In this document: positions 5,061 to 5,902 of the stretch, in pieces
How the letters are laid out: every line of letters begins with the position of its first letter
Position numbering within the stretch: position 1 is the first letter of the stretch
Assembly (NCBI GenBank): GCA_022600315.1
Contig: JAHZKQ010000064.1
Coordinates: 1 to 5,902 of the forward strand
Length of the DNA: 5,902 bases
Source of the DNA: Gammaproteobacteria bacterium
GTDB lineage: Bacteria > Pseudomonadota > Gammaproteobacteria > Coxiellales > Coxiellaceae
Direction: 5' to 3'
Notes under the pieces: generated by a model
Told to the model about the DNA's origin: nothing
Seen by the model: only the letters and a program-made list of their open reading frames with translations
Databases searched by the model: none
Program-made: the position numbers and the translations under genes

Positions 5061-5902
5061 ATGAACAAACGTATTTGCATTATCTATACCGGTGGCACGA
5101 TCGGCATGCAAAAAACCGCGCAGGGTTATCAACCAGTCGCGGGATTATTAGAAGAGAAAATGGCCTCAATCAGCGCCTTGCAAGACCCCGAAATGCCAAA
5201 CTATGATTTGCATACGCTTGATAAAATTATTGACTCGTCAGATATGGACTTTAATGCTTGGAATCTTATTGCGGAAAAAATTGAAAAACATTACCAAAAG
5301 TATGACGGCTTTATTGTTTTACATGGCACCGACACCATGGCATTTTCTGCCGCGGCATTATCATTTATGCTTAGAAACCTTGCTAAGCCAGTGATATTTA
5401 CCGGCTCACAAGTGCCATTAACTGAAGTACGCAACGACGGTCGTGAAAATCTAGTCAATGCCTTATATATTGCCAGTCATTACCAAATCCCTGAGGTCTG
5501 CTTATGCTTTAATAACCGATTATTTCGTGGCAATCGCACTAAAAAAATCAGCTCCGTGAAATTTGGCGCCTTTGATTCACCAAACTTTCCATCACTTGGT
5601 AAAGTTGCCACTGAAATTGATATTCGCAATGATTTGTTATTATCTTTACCCAGCACTAAACTAAGCGTACAAAAACTTAGCGATGTAAATATTGCTTGGC
5701 AACCTTTATTTCCCGGACTACATATGAGTTATCTAAAAAACTTATTGGCGCAGTCACCACAAGCATTAGTTTTATCTAGCTTTGGTGCCGGCAACCCACC
5801 CGGCAATAATTCTGAGTTTTGGTCACTCATTGAAACTGCGATCAAAAATAATATTATTATCATTAACCAAACTCAATGCATTAACGGTGGTGTCATTCAA
5901 GA
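5061..5902 (+). CDS. ansA: Type I (cytoplasmic) L-asparaginase, 3' end beyond the window
   Basis: The frame stays open from ATG 5061 to the window edge, giving 280 residues of an expected 335-340. It aligns by eye with E. coli AnsA throughout. The nucleophile Thr13 lies in IYTGGTIGM (8-16), substrate-binding Ser60 in DSSDM, and Thr90-Asp91 in LHGTDTMAFSAAALSFML. Lys162 lies in GNRTKK, where E. coli has GNRTTK, and QTQCINGG is near the visible end. There is no signal peptide, as expected for the low-affinity cytoplasmic enzyme rather than periplasmic AnsB. It hydrolyses asparagine to aspartate and ammonia. The ATG follows the preceding stop by one base (TAATATG) and has no clear Shine-Dalgarno of its own, so translational coupling with the upstream gene is likely. 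All catalytic residues within the visible part are present. Confidence 0.93.
   Translation, partial: MNKRICIIYTGGTIGMQKTAQGYQPVAGLLEEKMASISALQDPEMPNYDLHTLDKIIDSSDMDFNAWNLIAEKIEKHYQKYDGFIVLHGTDTMAFSAAALSFMLRNLAKPVIFTGSQVPLTEVRNDGRENLVNALYIASHYQIPEVCLCFNNRLFRGNRTKKISSVKFGAFDSPNFPSLGKVATEIDIRNDLLLSLPSTKLSVQKLSDVNIAWQPLFPGLHMSYLKNLLAQSPQALVLSSFGAGNPPGNNSEFWSLIETAIKNNIIIINQTQCINGGVIQ

Noticed and set aside
5203..5394. Plus-strand 63-codon frame
   Set aside because: It lies inside the asparaginase gene in another frame; the AnsA frame is continuous and carries all expected motifs.
1..5902. CRISPR arrays, intact insertion sequences, riboswitches or a new defence cassette
   Set aside because: No regularly spaced repeats, transposase frames or recognisable riboswitch cores were seen; the leaders before ubiK and cbs are too short for a SAM riboswitch.

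Overview
The window looks like a chromosomal segment of a moderately AT-rich gammaproteobacterium. The main evidence is the ubiK-comM gene pair, a tRNA-Arg(CCG) with an encoded CCA end that closely resembles the enterobacterial one, and a type I asparaginase very like E. coli AnsA. A reverse transsulfuration pair (cystathionine beta-synthase plus cystathionine gamma-lyase) is also present. Genus cannot be assigned from the sequence alone; Legionella-like lineages are one possibility.

Left end (1-735): a patch of toxin-antitoxin debris. On the minus strand a HigB/GraT-type toxin gene has lost its conserved C-terminal end and runs directly into the 3' part of a higA antitoxin gene, so an internal deletion has removed the junction and most of higA. 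Divergently, on the plus strand, sits an intact HipB-like antitoxin gene. It is followed by an overlapping stub of only 29 codons that looks like the start of hipA. The 40-bp gap between the two divergent genes contains a perfect inverted repeat, TATCGA-TAT-TCGATA, which resembles a HipB-type operator, and a consensus -10 box from which higB would be read as a leaderless mRNA.

Middle (755-2769, all minus strand): tRNA-Arg(CCG), a gene-free stretch of about 180 bp with a perfect 21-bp palindrome, then comM (YifB, an AAA+ helicase for transformation) preceded by ubiK (ubiquinone biosynthesis accessory factor). ubiK and comM are 4 bp apart and form one operon. The toxin-antitoxin debris lies on the 3' side of the tRNA, the usual side for integrated elements.

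Right (2945-5902, plus strand): a tight three-gene operon transcribed away from ubiK-comM. It holds a catalytic-core-only cystathionine beta-synthase (GTG start), a cystathionine gamma-lyase family enzyme 12 bp later, and a type I L-asparaginase starting 1 bp after that and running off the window. The first two enzymes together convert homocysteine plus serine to cysteine. The asparaginase would release aspartate and ammonia, and aspartate is the precursor of the methionine/homocysteine branch.

I see no CRISPR array, intact insertion sequence or clearly novel multi-gene system. The most unusual material is the decayed double toxin-antitoxin locus and its shared divergent control region.
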